Of a stretch of DNA of 64,000 nucleotides, positions 16,923-25,154 are shown in pieces (position 1 is the stretch's first letter; every line of letters begins with the position of its first letter). The notes beneath the pieces were generated by a model. The model made no database searches. It saw only the letters and a program-made list of their open reading frames with translations, and was not told the DNA's origin. The stretch spans positions 22,535 to 86,534 of the forward strand of contig NZ_JOEY01000045.1 of NCBI RefSeq assembly GCF_000718165.1. Reading direction: 5' to 3'. A program made the translations under genes and the position numbers. Origin of the DNA: Streptomyces fulvoviolaceus (GTDB taxonomy: Bacteria; Actinomycetota; Actinomycetes; Streptomycetales; Streptomycetaceae).

Positions 16923-17966
16923 TCAGCGGGTCCGCCCGGTGGCGGCAGCCGCCGCCGACGGTTTCGGCGGCCTGCTGGTCGAGACGGTGGGGCGGGAGGG
17001 TCCCTGGGACGAAGCGGCGGTGGCGCTGCGGACCACCGCGACCAGGTCCTCGCTGGACTCGAGCCACACCGCCATGGCCTCATCGGTGCCGACCGGTTCG
17101 AGCCCGCTTCCGGCGTCGTCGCTGGAATGCGTCAGGGAGGCGAGGAGGGTCTCGAAGCGGTCGAGAACCTTCGCATCCTGCGCGGCCAGGGGCTTGGCGC
17201 CGGCGCGGCGACTGGCCGCGATCAGGTAGGGCGCGTGGGTGAGGAAGCGCCCCAATGCCGCGTCTAGGTCCGCGGGGTACGGGTAGGGCACGGTGCCGGG
17301 CTCGACGTCCCGCAACCAGTTCAGGTCTTCCTGCACTTCGCGCAGCCGCGCGAGGTTCACCAGCTGCTCGAATTCCGGCAGGAGGCGTGAGCGCACCTCT
17401 GCAGTGACTGCACGGGCGGCGGGGGCGGCGACAGTGCGTGGCCCTGCGCCGATCACGTGGAGGTGGTCAGGGGAGGGAAGCAGGGTGGCGACCAGGTACT
17501 GGCCGTCCCACGGGCGTTCGGCCAGGAGGAGTTCGGTGCCGCCGCCGTCGCGGAGGATCGCCGCCCCTGAGTTGCGGTACTTCACCAGCGGGGACAGCAC
17601 GGGGCCGGCCTCCCACACCCAGTCCAGCAGGTGGGTGGGGATGTTGCCGTCCGGGTAGTGCTCGATGTCCACCTCCCACGGACCGGGAAGGCCCTCGGCG
17701 ACGACGTGCGCGATGTCGCCGAGATAGGGACGCTCACTGGTGATGACCTTGGTCTGGCAGTCGCGGGCCGTCTGGTGGAGCTGGGTGAGCGCCTCACGTG
17801 CTTGGGAGTGGTCGTCGAGGGACAGCCGGTGGACCTCGTCCTGGTGCCGGGCGAATCCCGCCAGTTCCAGGGCGGTGGTGGCCCACCGGTGCCGCTCCCC
17901 GCTGGGGAGCGCGACGATCGTGTTGCCGGCGGCGAGGTGCAGGGTGATCTCGGCGGAGGAAGTCAG
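16923..17966 (-). CDS. X-Y two-domain protein
   Basis: About 347 residues. The frame is open and coding-like from CTG 17966 (SSAEITLHLAAGNTIVAL), which aligns with the ATG-started paralog at 18814 (PSAEITLTTSRPLGLVAI); no ATG, GTG or TTG lies in the first hundred codons. Domain X: ALELAGFARHQDEVHRL, then DCQTKVITSERPYLGDI. Domain Y: AEGLPGPWEVDIEHYPDG, LDWVWEAGPVLS, GGTELLLAERPWDGQYLVA, then LLPEFEQLVNLAR. A conventional start at 17672 would remove X entirely. Function unknown. Confidence 0.7.
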   Translation of the reverse strand: MTSSAEITLHLAAGNTIVALPSGERHRWATTALELAGFARHQDEVHRLSLDDHSQAREALTQLHQTARDCQTKVITSERPYLGDIAHVVAEGLPGPWEVDIEHYPDGNIPTHLLDWVWEAGPVLSPLVKYRNSGAAILRDGGGTELLLAERPWDGQYLVATLLPSPDHLHVIGAGPRTVAAPAARAVTAEVRSRLLPEFEQLVNLARLREVQEDLNWLRDVEPGTVPYPYPADLDAALGRFLTHAPYLIAASRRAGAKPLAAQDAKVLDRFETLLASLTHSSDDAGSGLEPVGTDEAMAVWLESSEDLVAVVRSATAASSQGPSRPTVSTSRPPKPSAAAAATGRTR

Positions 17967-17996
17967 GGCAGCGGGCTTTCGTCTTGGGACGCCAGG

Positions 17997-18347
17997 TCAG
18001 CGCCGTGGCCGCCGCGGGGTGCCGGCGGGCGAGGGCTGCGCGGTCATGGCGGTCTTCGTGCGGCGCAGCGTCGGCGGTGCGGAGGCTGCGGCCGGGGTGG
18101 GGCGCAGGTCAGGGTCGAGGTCGACGCTGTAGCGGGCGGCGGTGAGCATCTCCGCAGCCCAGGTGGCGTGTTCGTTCTCCCAGGTGCGGCCCAGGTCGAA
18201 CGGCAACCGGATCCACACGCCGCGCAGCGTGGGATAGGTGTCGAATCCGGCACGGGCCAGGACGCTCGCGGCGAAGGCATCGACCGGGCCATCGACTTCG
18301 ACTTCGCCGCCCAGGCCGCGGGTGATGTGGATCGCTTCGTCGCTCAT
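17997..18347 (-). CDS. Single X-domain protein
   Basis: 116 residues from an ATG overlapping the upstream stop (ATGA). The X pattern is complete and nearly alone: DAFAASVLARAGFDTYPTL, VWIRLPFDLGRTWENE, then EMLTAARYSVDLDPDL. The remaining 35 residues are a proline/arginine tail. Its small size makes it the best single-domain representative of X. Function unknown. Confidence 0.72.
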   Translation of the reverse strand: MSDEAIHITRGLGGEVEVDGPVDAFAASVLARAGFDTYPTLRGVWIRLPFDLGRTWENEHATWAAEMLTAARYSVDLDPDLRPTPAAASAPPTLRRTKTAMTAQPSPAGTPRRPRR

Positions 18348-18790
18348 CGGCTCCGCCCCTTTCCGGCTGTCTGTGCTCGGTCGCCCACGGGCACAGCGGC
18401 GGTCTGCGGCACAAACTCAGGGAGGGTGGCTGTCGGGGCGGTGAGCCTTTGAGGGGAGCGGGTGGCCGCTGCCTGCGCGATGGGGTTGCGTCGTTCCATC
18501 AGCTTGTTGCGCACGGCCGGTTGCGGTGGGCCGGAGGTGAGGGCGGGGTCGAGGGGGTAGTCGGCCTGCACCTCGTAGCCGTGTCGGCGAAGGTCGAGGA
18601 CGGCCTGGCGGGTACGGCGGACCCCGTCCTGCTGGGGGTGGGTGAGCCGGTACAGGCCCGGGGTCTCGGGGACCGGCTCGAACTGTTCACGGACCAGGAA
18701 CCAGTCGGCCAGGTGCGCGGGGAGGTTCGCGGTGGCGGCGGCCACGAAGCCGTGGTCGGGATGGGCGCCGAAGCGGAAGTGGTCAGACAG
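18344..18790 (-). CDS. Single X-domain protein
   Basis: 148 residues from CTG 18790 (LSDHFRFGAHPDHGFVAAAT), seven bases after AAGGGA; no ATG, GTG or TTG is available near the N-terminus. The X pattern is present: LVREQFEPVPETPGLYRL, then RQAVLDLRRHGYEVQADYPL. The tail is Pro/Ala/Thr-rich. I recall similar proteins with an MS-x-RFRFG start in Streptomyces plasmids, which supports this start. Function unknown. Confidence 0.7.
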   Translation of the reverse strand: MSDHFRFGAHPDHGFVAAATANLPAHLADWFLVREQFEPVPETPGLYRLTHPQQDGVRRTRQAVLDLRRHGYEVQADYPLDPALTSGPPQPAVRNKLMERRNPIAQAAATRSPQRLTAPTATLPEFVPQTAAVPVGDRAQTAGKGRSR

Positions 18791-18813
18791 AGGCGAATCC
18801 CTTCTTTGAGCGG

Positions 18814-19998
18814 TCAGCGGTGCGCTGCCGCGGAGCGCGGGGCGGGCAGCGGCGCGGGGCGGGCGGTGAGCAGTCGCGGGCTGGGCGCGGACAGCGCGGC
18901 CGGCCCGCCCGGTACGGCGGCGCGGGCCTGGCGCTCGAACGCTTCGCTGTCGGCGAGCCACGTTTCGATCGCGGGCAGGACGGCGAGGCCGAGCTGCCCG
19001 CGGACCTGGCTCCATTCGTGGGCCGGCAGTGTGCGGGGGATCGAGTACAGGTCGTGGCGCAGGTCGTTCCATTCGTTCCAGGCGTCCTGGCTGTGGTCGA
19101 GTGCCTCGCGCAGGCGGGTCAGGGCCGCGGCGTCTTCGGGCCAGGGGGTGGCGGCGGGACGGCAGCGGATAAGCAGGATCGGCGCGTGTTCGAGCACGTC
19201 GCGGTAGGACAGCCAGGCGTGGTCGGCGAAGTCCCGTTCCAGTCCTGAGATCAGGCGGGACTTGCCGAGCGGAACGCCGTCGCTGTACCGGCCGGAGTCC
19301 TTGATCGCTTGGAGGGTCTGGTGTTCTTCCCGGATGCGCTCCAGGGCGCGCAGGACGTTGTTCAGGTCCTGGTTGTGCAGGGCGCGATCGTAGGCGGGCA
19401 GGAACGTGTGCGTGACGGCGTGGGCGGCGAGGCCGGGATCGGCGGGCAGCACGATGCTGTGAGGCGTGGTGGGATCGTCGTGGGGGTCCTCTTGCTCCCG
19501 GTCGGTGAGAGCGCCGAGGAGGTATCCGCTGCGGTGACCGGGGCGCTCGATCAACAGCAGCTCGGTGCCGGTGCCGTTCTTCAGGACGGACGCGAACGGG
19601 ATGCGGTGGTCTTCGAGGGCCCGGTATATCTCGCCGGCTTCCCACAGCATGGGCCAGAGGTCTTCCTGCCACAGCGGGTGGCTGTAGATCTCCAACTCGG
19701 CGCTCCAGGTGCCGGGCAGCCGGGCGGCGATCTCGGTGCCGATGTCGCCGAGATACGGCCGGCTGCTGGTGATGATGGTGGCGCCGTGTTCGTGGGCGTG
19801 ATGCACCAGGGCGCTGGCGGTGGCCCGGGCAGCCTGGGCGTCGGCCAGCGGAGCGGTGAACACACCGTTGGGCCGGCGCCTGAATCCGGCGTCTTCCAGC
19901 GCTTGATGGGCCTGCGGGTACTTCTTGCCGGAGGCGATGGCGACGAGCCCCAGGGGGCGGCTGGTGGTGAGGGTGATCTCGGCGGAGGGGATGGGCAT
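18814..19998 (-). CDS. X-Y two-domain protein, longest member
   Basis: 394 residues from ATG 19998 (a TTG directly before it is the alternative). X domain at about 8-85: ALEDAGFRRRPNGVFTAPL, then HEHGATIITSSRPYLGDI. Y domain at about 85-250: ARLPGTWSAELEIYSHPLW, GTELLLIERPGHRSGYLLGA, then LPAYDRALHNQDLNNVLRAL. A helical C-terminal third follows (DALDHSQDAWNEWNDLRHDL region). It is paralogous to the gene at 16923 over X, Y and part of the tail. Function unknown. Confidence 0.72.
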   Translation of the reverse strand: MPIPSAEITLTTSRPLGLVAIASGKKYPQAHQALEDAGFRRRPNGVFTAPLADAQAARATASALVHHAHEHGATIITSSRPYLGDIGTEIAARLPGTWSAELEIYSHPLWQEDLWPMLWEAGEIYRALEDHRIPFASVLKNGTGTELLLIERPGHRSGYLLGALTDREQEDPHDDPTTPHSIVLPADPGLAAHAVTHTFLPAYDRALHNQDLNNVLRALERIREEHQTLQAIKDSGRYSDGVPLGKSRLISGLERDFADHAWLSYRDVLEHAPILLIRCRPAATPWPEDAAALTRLREALDHSQDAWNEWNDLRHDLYSIPRTLPAHEWSQVRGQLGLAVLPAIETWLADSEAFERQARAAVPGGPAALSAPSPRLLTARPAPLPAPRSAAAHR

Positions 19999-20050
19999 CA
20001 AGGTCCTGGTGGGTCGAGACCGCGGGCGAGTTCGTCCAGACGGACCGGGC

Positions 20051-20860
20051 TCAGCGGGTCTTCGGGGCGCGCTTGGGCTCGGGGGTGCGCGGTGGTTCGG
20101 CGTGCGGAGGCTGCGCCGAGGGGCGGCGGGACGGCGATGAGACCCGTTCGATGGTCACCAGCGGGGCGACGGTGGCGGGGAAAGGGAAGGACGTGGAGCG
20201 CAGGGTGGGCCGGGGATCGAGTGTCTCGGCGACGACCGCGTGCATGAGGAAGGGCGGCGTCTTGTCCGTGAACGAGATGTCCCACAAATGGCCGAGGTCT
20301 TCCGGGGAGGCGGCCAGGTGCCAGGTGATGGATGCGTCTCCGTGGATGGGCGGCGCTGGCGAGTCCACGGGGCGGCCGACCACGGCGGCGTGTCCGTCAT
20401 GCGAGATGAATCCGGAGAGCCCGAAGTCGTCGAAGTGGGTCCAAGAGTCGACGTCGACGTAGAGTTCCAGCAGGCCGGGCTCGACGCCGATGCCGTAGAC
20501 GACGTGATCCGGATCGGCGGCCAGTTCGCCTGCCAGGGTGCCAATGAGCCTGGCGACGAACTCGATCGGCACATTGCCCGCGATATCCGCACGCCAGCGC
20601 TCAGCAGCTTCTTCGTCGGTGCGGGCTGAGATCACCATATGAGGGCCTCGGCCCACCACTGCTTGGTCGTGGCGGATCGTGATGCGTCGGCATGGGCTGG
20701 TCACGGTCAACGACGACGCGTCGGCGTGTGCGCTCCACGCGGTTTCCTCGGCGAAGATGTCCAGGAGCTGTTGGTGGTCATTGGGGAGGCTGGCGGCCAG
20801 GTAGCGGGGAGAGATGAGGATCTTCTCTCGGGGACTGTCCTGGTCGAGGTCGTTGGGCAT
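20051..20860 (-). CDS. DUF317-like protein
   Basis: 269 residues from an ATG preceded by GGAAG. It begins with ILISPRYLAASLPNDHQQLL, the DUF317 opening. The first half has IAGNVPIEFVARLIGTLAG and the second has ITWHLAASPEDLGHLWDISF, close to the repeat signature but more diverged than other copies. The last 45 residues are Pro/Arg-rich. Function unknown. Confidence 0.72.
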   Translation of the reverse strand: MPNDLDQDSPREKILISPRYLAASLPNDHQQLLDIFAEETAWSAHADASSLTVTSPCRRITIRHDQAVVGRGPHMVISARTDEEAAERWRADIAGNVPIEFVARLIGTLAGELAADPDHVVYGIGVEPGLLELYVDVDSWTHFDDFGLSGFISHDGHAAVVGRPVDSPAPPIHGDASITWHLAASPEDLGHLWDISFTDKTPPFLMHAVVAETLDPRPTLRSTSFPFPATVAPLVTIERVSSPSRRPSAQPPHAEPPRTPEPKRAPKTR

Positions 20861-20909
20861 GGTTCTTCCGGTGGGATCGGAGAGCGGGCGACGAAACGGG
20901 GCGCCTCAA

Positions 20910-21677
20910 CTACGCGGCGGAGGAGGCGGAATCGCGGAGAGCGCGCGCTGCGGCGTGCAGGCTGGCACCGAACCGGTGGGCGAAGACCCGCGCCGTTCCC
21001 TCCAACTCGTCGTAGGAGTCCTGCGCGGTCATCTGCGCGGCGTGCTTGCGGTACCGGTAGACCGGAACGGGCAGCAGGATTCCCGGGGCGAGGCAGGTGA
21101 TCGCGAGAGCGCAGTAATCCTCGCCCTGTACGAGACCGCCCATGGGGGCCGCGCGCACCAGGTCGGTTCGGGCCAGGAGGGTGGTCGGGCCGAGCGGGAT
21201 GGTGTCGGCCGGGTCCTTCCAGTACCGCCATACGTCCCCGGCCTCATGCCGGCCGGGCGGCGTCGGGCACCGCCACAGGGTCGTGGACCCGTCCGCGTGC
21301 AGGTCCTGGCTGTATCCGGCACACCAGCCCACCCCGGTCTCCTCCAGCGTGCGCAGCCGCAGCGCCATGGCCCGGTCGGTGAACTCGTCATCGTCGTCAG
21401 CCCATTGGACGTACTCGGTGCGCACTTCGTTGAGGGCGAAGTTGCGGGCGCAGGCCGCGCCGACCGGGCGCGGCAGGACGAGGGTGCGGATGCGCGGGTC
21501 GGCGGCGAGCGCGGCGGGCAGCCGGGTGGGGTCGGCGCCGTCGAGGGCGACGACGGCCTCCCACGGGACGCTCTGGCGGCACAGGCTCGCGTGCATGGCG
21601 GCGAGGAACGCCAGCCGCTCCGGGCGGAGTTGGGTGGCGATGACCACGGTGATCTTCGAGTGAGGGTGCGGCGACAG
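20910..21677 (-). CDS. Family 2 glycosyltransferase
   Basis: 255 residues from CTG 21677, six bases after GGAG. A GT-A fold is clear: KITVVIATQLRPERLAFLA at the N-terminus, then RPVGAACARNFALNEVRTEY, then the metal-binding WADDDDEF, and later GLVQGEDYCALAI. Such enzymes move a sugar from a nucleotide-sugar to an acceptor in the cytoplasm; the donor and acceptor cannot be told here. There is no membrane segment. A glycosyltransferase inside a run of plasmid-type accessory genes is unusual, and surface or glycan modification linked to transfer is one speculation. Confidence 0.82.
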   Translation of the reverse strand: MSPHPHSKITVVIATQLRPERLAFLAAMHASLCRQSVPWEAVVALDGADPTRLPAALAADPRIRTLVLPRPVGAACARNFALNEVRTEYVQWADDDDEFTDRAMALRLRTLEETGVGWCAGYSQDLHADGSTTLWRCPTPPGRHEAGDVWRYWKDPADTIPLGPTTLLARTDLVRAAPMGGLVQGEDYCALAITCLAPGILLPVPVYRYRKHAAQMTAQDSYDELEGTARVFAHRFGASLHAAARALRDSASSAA

Positions 21678-21724
21678 GGGCTTCTCCGGGCGGGCTTCGG
21701 TAGGGACGGTGCGGGCTGCCGGGG

Positions 21725-22303
21725 CTATCGGCGGGCGGCCTTGCGGGGCGCCAGCGCCGGCGCCGATGCAGGAGCAGTGGCGGACAGGCGCGGGGCGGTA
21801 CGCGGCGGCACGACCGGCGCCGGAGAATCCGGGTTCCATGCACCGGGATCGGCGACGATGCGGCTCCGCGGGTCGGTGTCCCACCCGACGACGGGTCCGC
21901 GGTCGTACGCCAGCAGGCCGATCACTTCGATGCCGGACTCGTGCAGGACATAGGCCCACTCCAGGTCCTCGGTGCCGTCCTGCGTGATCAGTTCACGCTC
22001 GGCCGGGGTGCCGTCGGTGTTGTACACGTTGGTGAGCTGGCGGCTGGGGTACTCCTCGCCCCCGGTCAGGGAGCGGCGCAGGCCGGCGGGAGCACCGTCG
22101 AGGAGGTCCGTGCCCAGTTCCTCCCAGCCGTGGTGCACCTCGTCGATCAGGTGCCGGGCCATCGCCTCCACGTCACCGGCGAACCGGTGCTGGTAGGCGG
22201 CCAGGAGCAGCGGGAGTTTGCTGTCGGGGTAGCCGTCGAAGTGGACGTACATGCCGGCATAGCCGTCGGCGGTGGGGCGGGCGATGACCGCACGGGTGGA
22301 CAG
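21725..22303 (-). CDS. Accessory protein, tandem paralog of the next gene
   Basis: 192 residues from CTG 22303, six bases after GGAG (LSTRAVIARPTADGYAGMYV). The body includes HFDGYPDSKLPLLLAAYQHR, WEELGTDLLDGAPAGLRRSL, then LEWAYVLHESGIEVIGL, and a Pro/Ala tail. It aligns over most of its length with the gene at 22147-22908. No family recognised; I recall similar proteins only from Streptomyces. Confidence 0.68.
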   Translation of the reverse strand: MSTRAVIARPTADGYAGMYVHFDGYPDSKLPLLLAAYQHRFAGDVEAMARHLIDEVHHGWEELGTDLLDGAPAGLRRSLTGGEEYPSRQLTNVYNTDGTPAERELITQDGTEDLEWAYVLHESGIEVIGLLAYDRGPVVGWDTDPRSRIVADPGAWNPDSPAPVVPPRTAPRLSATAPASAPALAPRKAARR

Positions 22304-22908
22304 ACGAGTCTCCTGGGGGTTGGGGCGGGCCAGTGCGAGCGGGCGCGTGACGCCGGAGCCGAGGTGGGGGCCGGCCGGGCTGCGGCTGGGGCAGGAGTGC
22401 TGGTCCGCGCGGTGGTCTGGGGCGGTGTGGTGGCCGGGATCGGCTGGTCGGGCTTCCACAGGCCGGGGGTGTCGCGGAGCCGGACGCGGGGGTCGGTGCT
22501 CCACGCGACGAGGGGACCGCGTTCCACGCCGGGAGCGCTGATCACTTCGATGCCGTGTGGGTGGAGGACGTATCCCCAGTTCAGGCGGGACGCCGTCCGC
22601 TCCGTGTAGATCAGAGGCTGCACGGTCGGCCGGGCCGGGTATCGCTTGCCGGGCCGGTCGCGGCCGGCGGCGAGGCGGTCGCGCAGGGCGTCGGGCGCTC
22701 CGTCGAGGAGGTCGGTGCCGAGGGAGGACCAGCCTTCCGGCGCGTCGTCGATGAGGTACGCGGCCAGGGCCTCGGTGTCGCCGGCGAACCGGTGCTGGTG
22801 CGCGGTGAGCAGCAGCGGCAGGTGATGGTTGGGGTAGCCGTCCCGGTGGACGTACGTCCCGGCGTAGCCGGTGGCGGTGGGGCGGGCGATGACAGAACGA
22901 GTGGACAG
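22147..22908 (-). CDS. Accessory protein, tandem paralog of the previous gene; 3' end doubtful
   Basis: Translation from CTG 22908, seven bases after AGGA, gives LSTRSVIARPTATGYAGTYV, nearly the same opening as its neighbour. YPNHHLPLLLTAHQHRFAGD and LNWGYVLHPHGIEVI follow. The frame then runs about 155 bases into the next gene through low-complexity sequence, so the annotated end is only the first in-frame stop. An indel in the proline-rich tail is likely. Function unknown. Confidence 0.6.
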   Translation of the reverse strand: MSTRSVIARPTATGYAGTYVHRDGYPNHHLPLLLTAHQHRFAGDTEALAAYLIDDAPEGWSSLGTDLLDGAPDALRDRLAAGRDRPGKRYPARPTVQPLIYTERTASRLNWGYVLHPHGIEVISAPGVERGPLVAWSTDPRVRLRDTPGLWKPDQPIPATTPPQTTARTSTPAPAAARPAPTSAPASRARSHWPAPTPRRLVCPPVRSSPAPPPTAMPACTSTSTATPTANSRCSWPPTSTGSPVTWRRWPGT

Positions 22909-22933
22909 AGAGTCTTCCTGTCGACGGGGCGGG

Positions 22934-23452
22934 TCAGCGGAAGGGGCGGCGTGCGGGCGCGGCCGGTGGCGCCGGTGCCGCCGCGGGGCCGCTCGTGGGC
23001 TGTGCCAGGGCTGACGGGTGCGTGCGCCGGTAGGTGTCGGCGAGGTGGTCGTCGGTCAAGTAGCTGAGCTCGTCTCCGAGTTCGGACAGCTGCTCGGCGT
23101 GCCGGCGGTACCGTTCGGCGATCTTCGGCTCGTGGCTGCGTTCGCACCACTCGGCGGCCGTCTCCAAGAACTGGTGCAGCTCGCTCAGAGCGCTGTGTCC
23201 GTCGCCGAGGACGGCGGTGGCGACGGCCTGGAACTCGGCGGTCGTGCGCACTTGGTACAGCCGGCGGGTCCAGGCGATGACGCTCTGCCCGGCGTCCTCG
23301 ATCGTGAGGCCGTCGGTGAACTGCTTGGCGTCGTGGGCTGCCCAGCGGTGCAGTTCGTCGGTGGTGGGCCGGTTGCCGCGGTGATCTTTGATCTGCTCGC
23401 CGGTACGACCGACGTTGTCGTACAGGTCGAAGTCGGGGTGGGACAGGGACAA
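22934..23452 (-). CDS. Helical protein with DLYDNVGRT motif (family F)
   Basis: 172 residues from TTG 23452, four bases after GGAG (a CTG six bases further in is the alternative). It opens SHPDFDLYDNVGRTGEQIKD and continues as helices (LHQFLETAAEWCERSHEPKI, AEQLSELGDELSYL). The gene at 25989 shares the opening PDF-x-LYDNVGRT and the overall helical plan. No known family recognised. Confidence 0.7.
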   Translation of the reverse strand: MSLSHPDFDLYDNVGRTGEQIKDHRGNRPTTDELHRWAAHDAKQFTDGLTIEDAGQSVIAWTRRLYQVRTTAEFQAVATAVLGDGHSALSELHQFLETAAEWCERSHEPKIAERYRRHAEQLSELGDELSYLTDDHLADTYRRTHPSALAQPTSGPAAAPAPPAAPARRPFR

Positions 23453-23486
23453 GGAACTCCTCGGGGCGTGGAGCCGGGCCGCGGTG

Positions 23487-24563
23487 CTACGCGTGGGTCG
23501 TCAGTCCGGAGGCGACGGGCGGCCCGGAGGCATCGGTGCGGGCGCACGTGTAGCCGATGAGGCGGGACGGGGCGGCCTTGGCCGGCACGGTGGCGGCGTC
23601 GGAGCAGACGAACGTGTACGTGACCGAGGTGCGAGGGATGTCGTGGAGCCAGGCGCGGTCGTCCTTGCTGGGGTTGATCTGCAGCCCGGAGTGCGCGACG
23701 GCGTCGGTCTGCGTGTGGGTGTGGGCGAAAAGGATCAGCGCCCCACCGTCGGTGGTCTTGAGCGCGTAGGCGTCCTTGTAGCGGTTGGCTGCCCCGGCGA
23801 AGACGGTGGTGCCCAACTTCCCGTACTTTTTGGTCGTCTTGTCGTTGACCTTGATCTGCCGCTTGCTCGCCGTGGTCGGGGTGAAGACCTTGGTGCCGGT
23901 GTTCACCCCGCCGGTCGCGAAGTTGTCGATCACTGCGGTGCGCAGCAGGTCGGCATCGGCGGCGAGCTGCTTGTTGCCGCTGGCGGCGACTGCGGTGGCA
24001 TAGCCGTGCTGGTCGAGGGCGATGTCCGGCAGTGTCTTGTCGTCGAGGTCGACGACGGAGACCATCTCCCACCGCGTGTGCTCCGGCTGCTCGGCGAAGA
24101 CCGCAAGTCGGCTCGGATCCTCGCCCTTCTGGCCGGAGAGCGCGGCGGCGAACCAGCGTTCCTGGCCGGCGGTGAAGCGCGGGATGTACAGCTTGGCGTT
24201 GGCGGTGTCGTACGACCACGGCTTGTACGGCTTGCGGTCGGCCTTGGGCAGGCCCTCGTCCTCCTTGTAGTCCGCCACGGACATGGCGTACAGCGGGCCG
24301 TCCTCGATGTTGTCGAGGAGCGTGCGGTCGTTGTCGGCGTTGGCCTCGTTGTTGATCTTCGAGTAGTGGGTGATCTGGGCGAGGGCCTCCTGCTTCGTCA
24401 GCGCCGGGACGGCGGCCGGTACGGGGGAGGCGGTGCGGGTGGCCTTCGCCGCGGCCTCGTGGCTGCCGGTGTCGGAGGTCGTGCAGGCGGACGCGGTGAG
24501 GGTGACGGTCGCGAGCGTAGTGAGTAGCAGGGCTGTGCGGCGGGCGGGGGTGTGCGAGGGGAT
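23487..24563 (-). CDS. Secreted lipoprotein of unknown function
   Basis: About 358 residues. In the frame upstream of the first ATG lies a lipoprotein signal: RRTALLLTTLATVTLTASAC, with the lipobox cysteine at its end. GGAG lies seven bases before ATC 24563, the only start candidate that includes the signal; the first ATG (24284) would remove it. The mature part includes YSKINNEANADND and a beta-rich C-terminal domain (KVFTPTTASKRQIKVNDKTT, then DGGALILFAHTHTQTD). It would be anchored on the outer face of the membrane. I recall related secreted proteins in streptomycetes but no defined role. Confidence 0.72.
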   Translation of the reverse strand: MPSHTPARRTALLLTTLATVTLTASACTTSDTGSHEAAAKATRTASPVPAAVPALTKQEALAQITHYSKINNEANADNDRTLLDNIEDGPLYAMSVADYKEDEGLPKADRKPYKPWSYDTANAKLYIPRFTAGQERWFAAALSGQKGEDPSRLAVFAEQPEHTRWEMVSVVDLDDKTLPDIALDQHGYATAVAASGNKQLAADADLLRTAVIDNFATGGVNTGTKVFTPTTASKRQIKVNDKTTKKYGKLGTTVFAGAANRYKDAYALKTTDGGALILFAHTHTQTDAVAHSGLQINPSKDDRAWLHDIPRTSVTYTFVCSDAATVPAKAAPSRLIGYTCARTDASGPPVASGLTTHA

Positions 24564-24585
24564 GGGGGCGCTCCGGGGGAGGGGA

Positions 24586-25125
24586 TCAGCGGGATCGGGA
24601 TCGGGATGGGGCTGGGGCGGCCGACGGCGGGGAGGGCATGGAGGTAGCGGCCGGTGGTGTGCGGGTGTCGGCAGCGGCGCGCAGGTGCTTCGCGGCGCGG
24701 GCGAGGTAGATGCGGCTGTCGCCGAGGCGGGCTTCGAGCCGTTGGTGCTCGGTGGTGATCGCCCGGTCGCGGGCGGGGCCAGGGGCCTGGTGAGTGAGGT
24801 CGGCGAGATGGCCGAGGTGATGAACTGCGGCGCTGAGGGCGGCGAGCGCGAGCCCGGTGGGTTCGGCGGCTCTCGCGAGCGCGAGGGTCGTGCGGCGCAC
24901 CGTGGTCGTGGGCCGGGCCGGGGAGCGGGCGGCGGCGCGATGGCGGAAGGCGCTCTCGCCGGCCAGGAATCCCAGCAGGCGGGCCAGGTGACGGACTTCG
25001 TCGTCCAGGATCTCGCTCAGCGCCGGATCCGGGCGGATCTGGTCGGGGAGCGGAAGGTGGTCGGCAACGGTGTTGAGCCGGTCGGCCACGTCGTGCAGCA
25101 GCATCCGCTGGTCGGGATCGGACAG
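24586..25125 (-). CDS. Helical protein of unknown function
   Basis: 179 residues from CTG 25125, six bases after GGAG (LSDPDQRMLLHDVADRLN). A TTG two codons upstream directly abuts the Shine-Dalgarno sequence and is unlikely to be used. The body is helical: LDDEVRHLARLLGFLAGESA, then LAALSAAVHHLGHLADLTHQ. The tail is Ser/Pro/Arg-rich. No family recognised. Confidence 0.62.
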   Translation of the reverse strand: MSDPDQRMLLHDVADRLNTVADHLPLPDQIRPDPALSEILDDEVRHLARLLGFLAGESAFRHRAAARSPARPTTTVRRTTLALARAAEPTGLALAALSAAVHHLGHLADLTHQAPGPARDRAITTEHQRLEARLGDSRIYLARAAKHLRAAADTRTPPAATSMPSPPSAAPAPSRSRSR

Positions 25126-25154
25126 TGGCAACTCCTTGATGCCGAGACCGGGTT

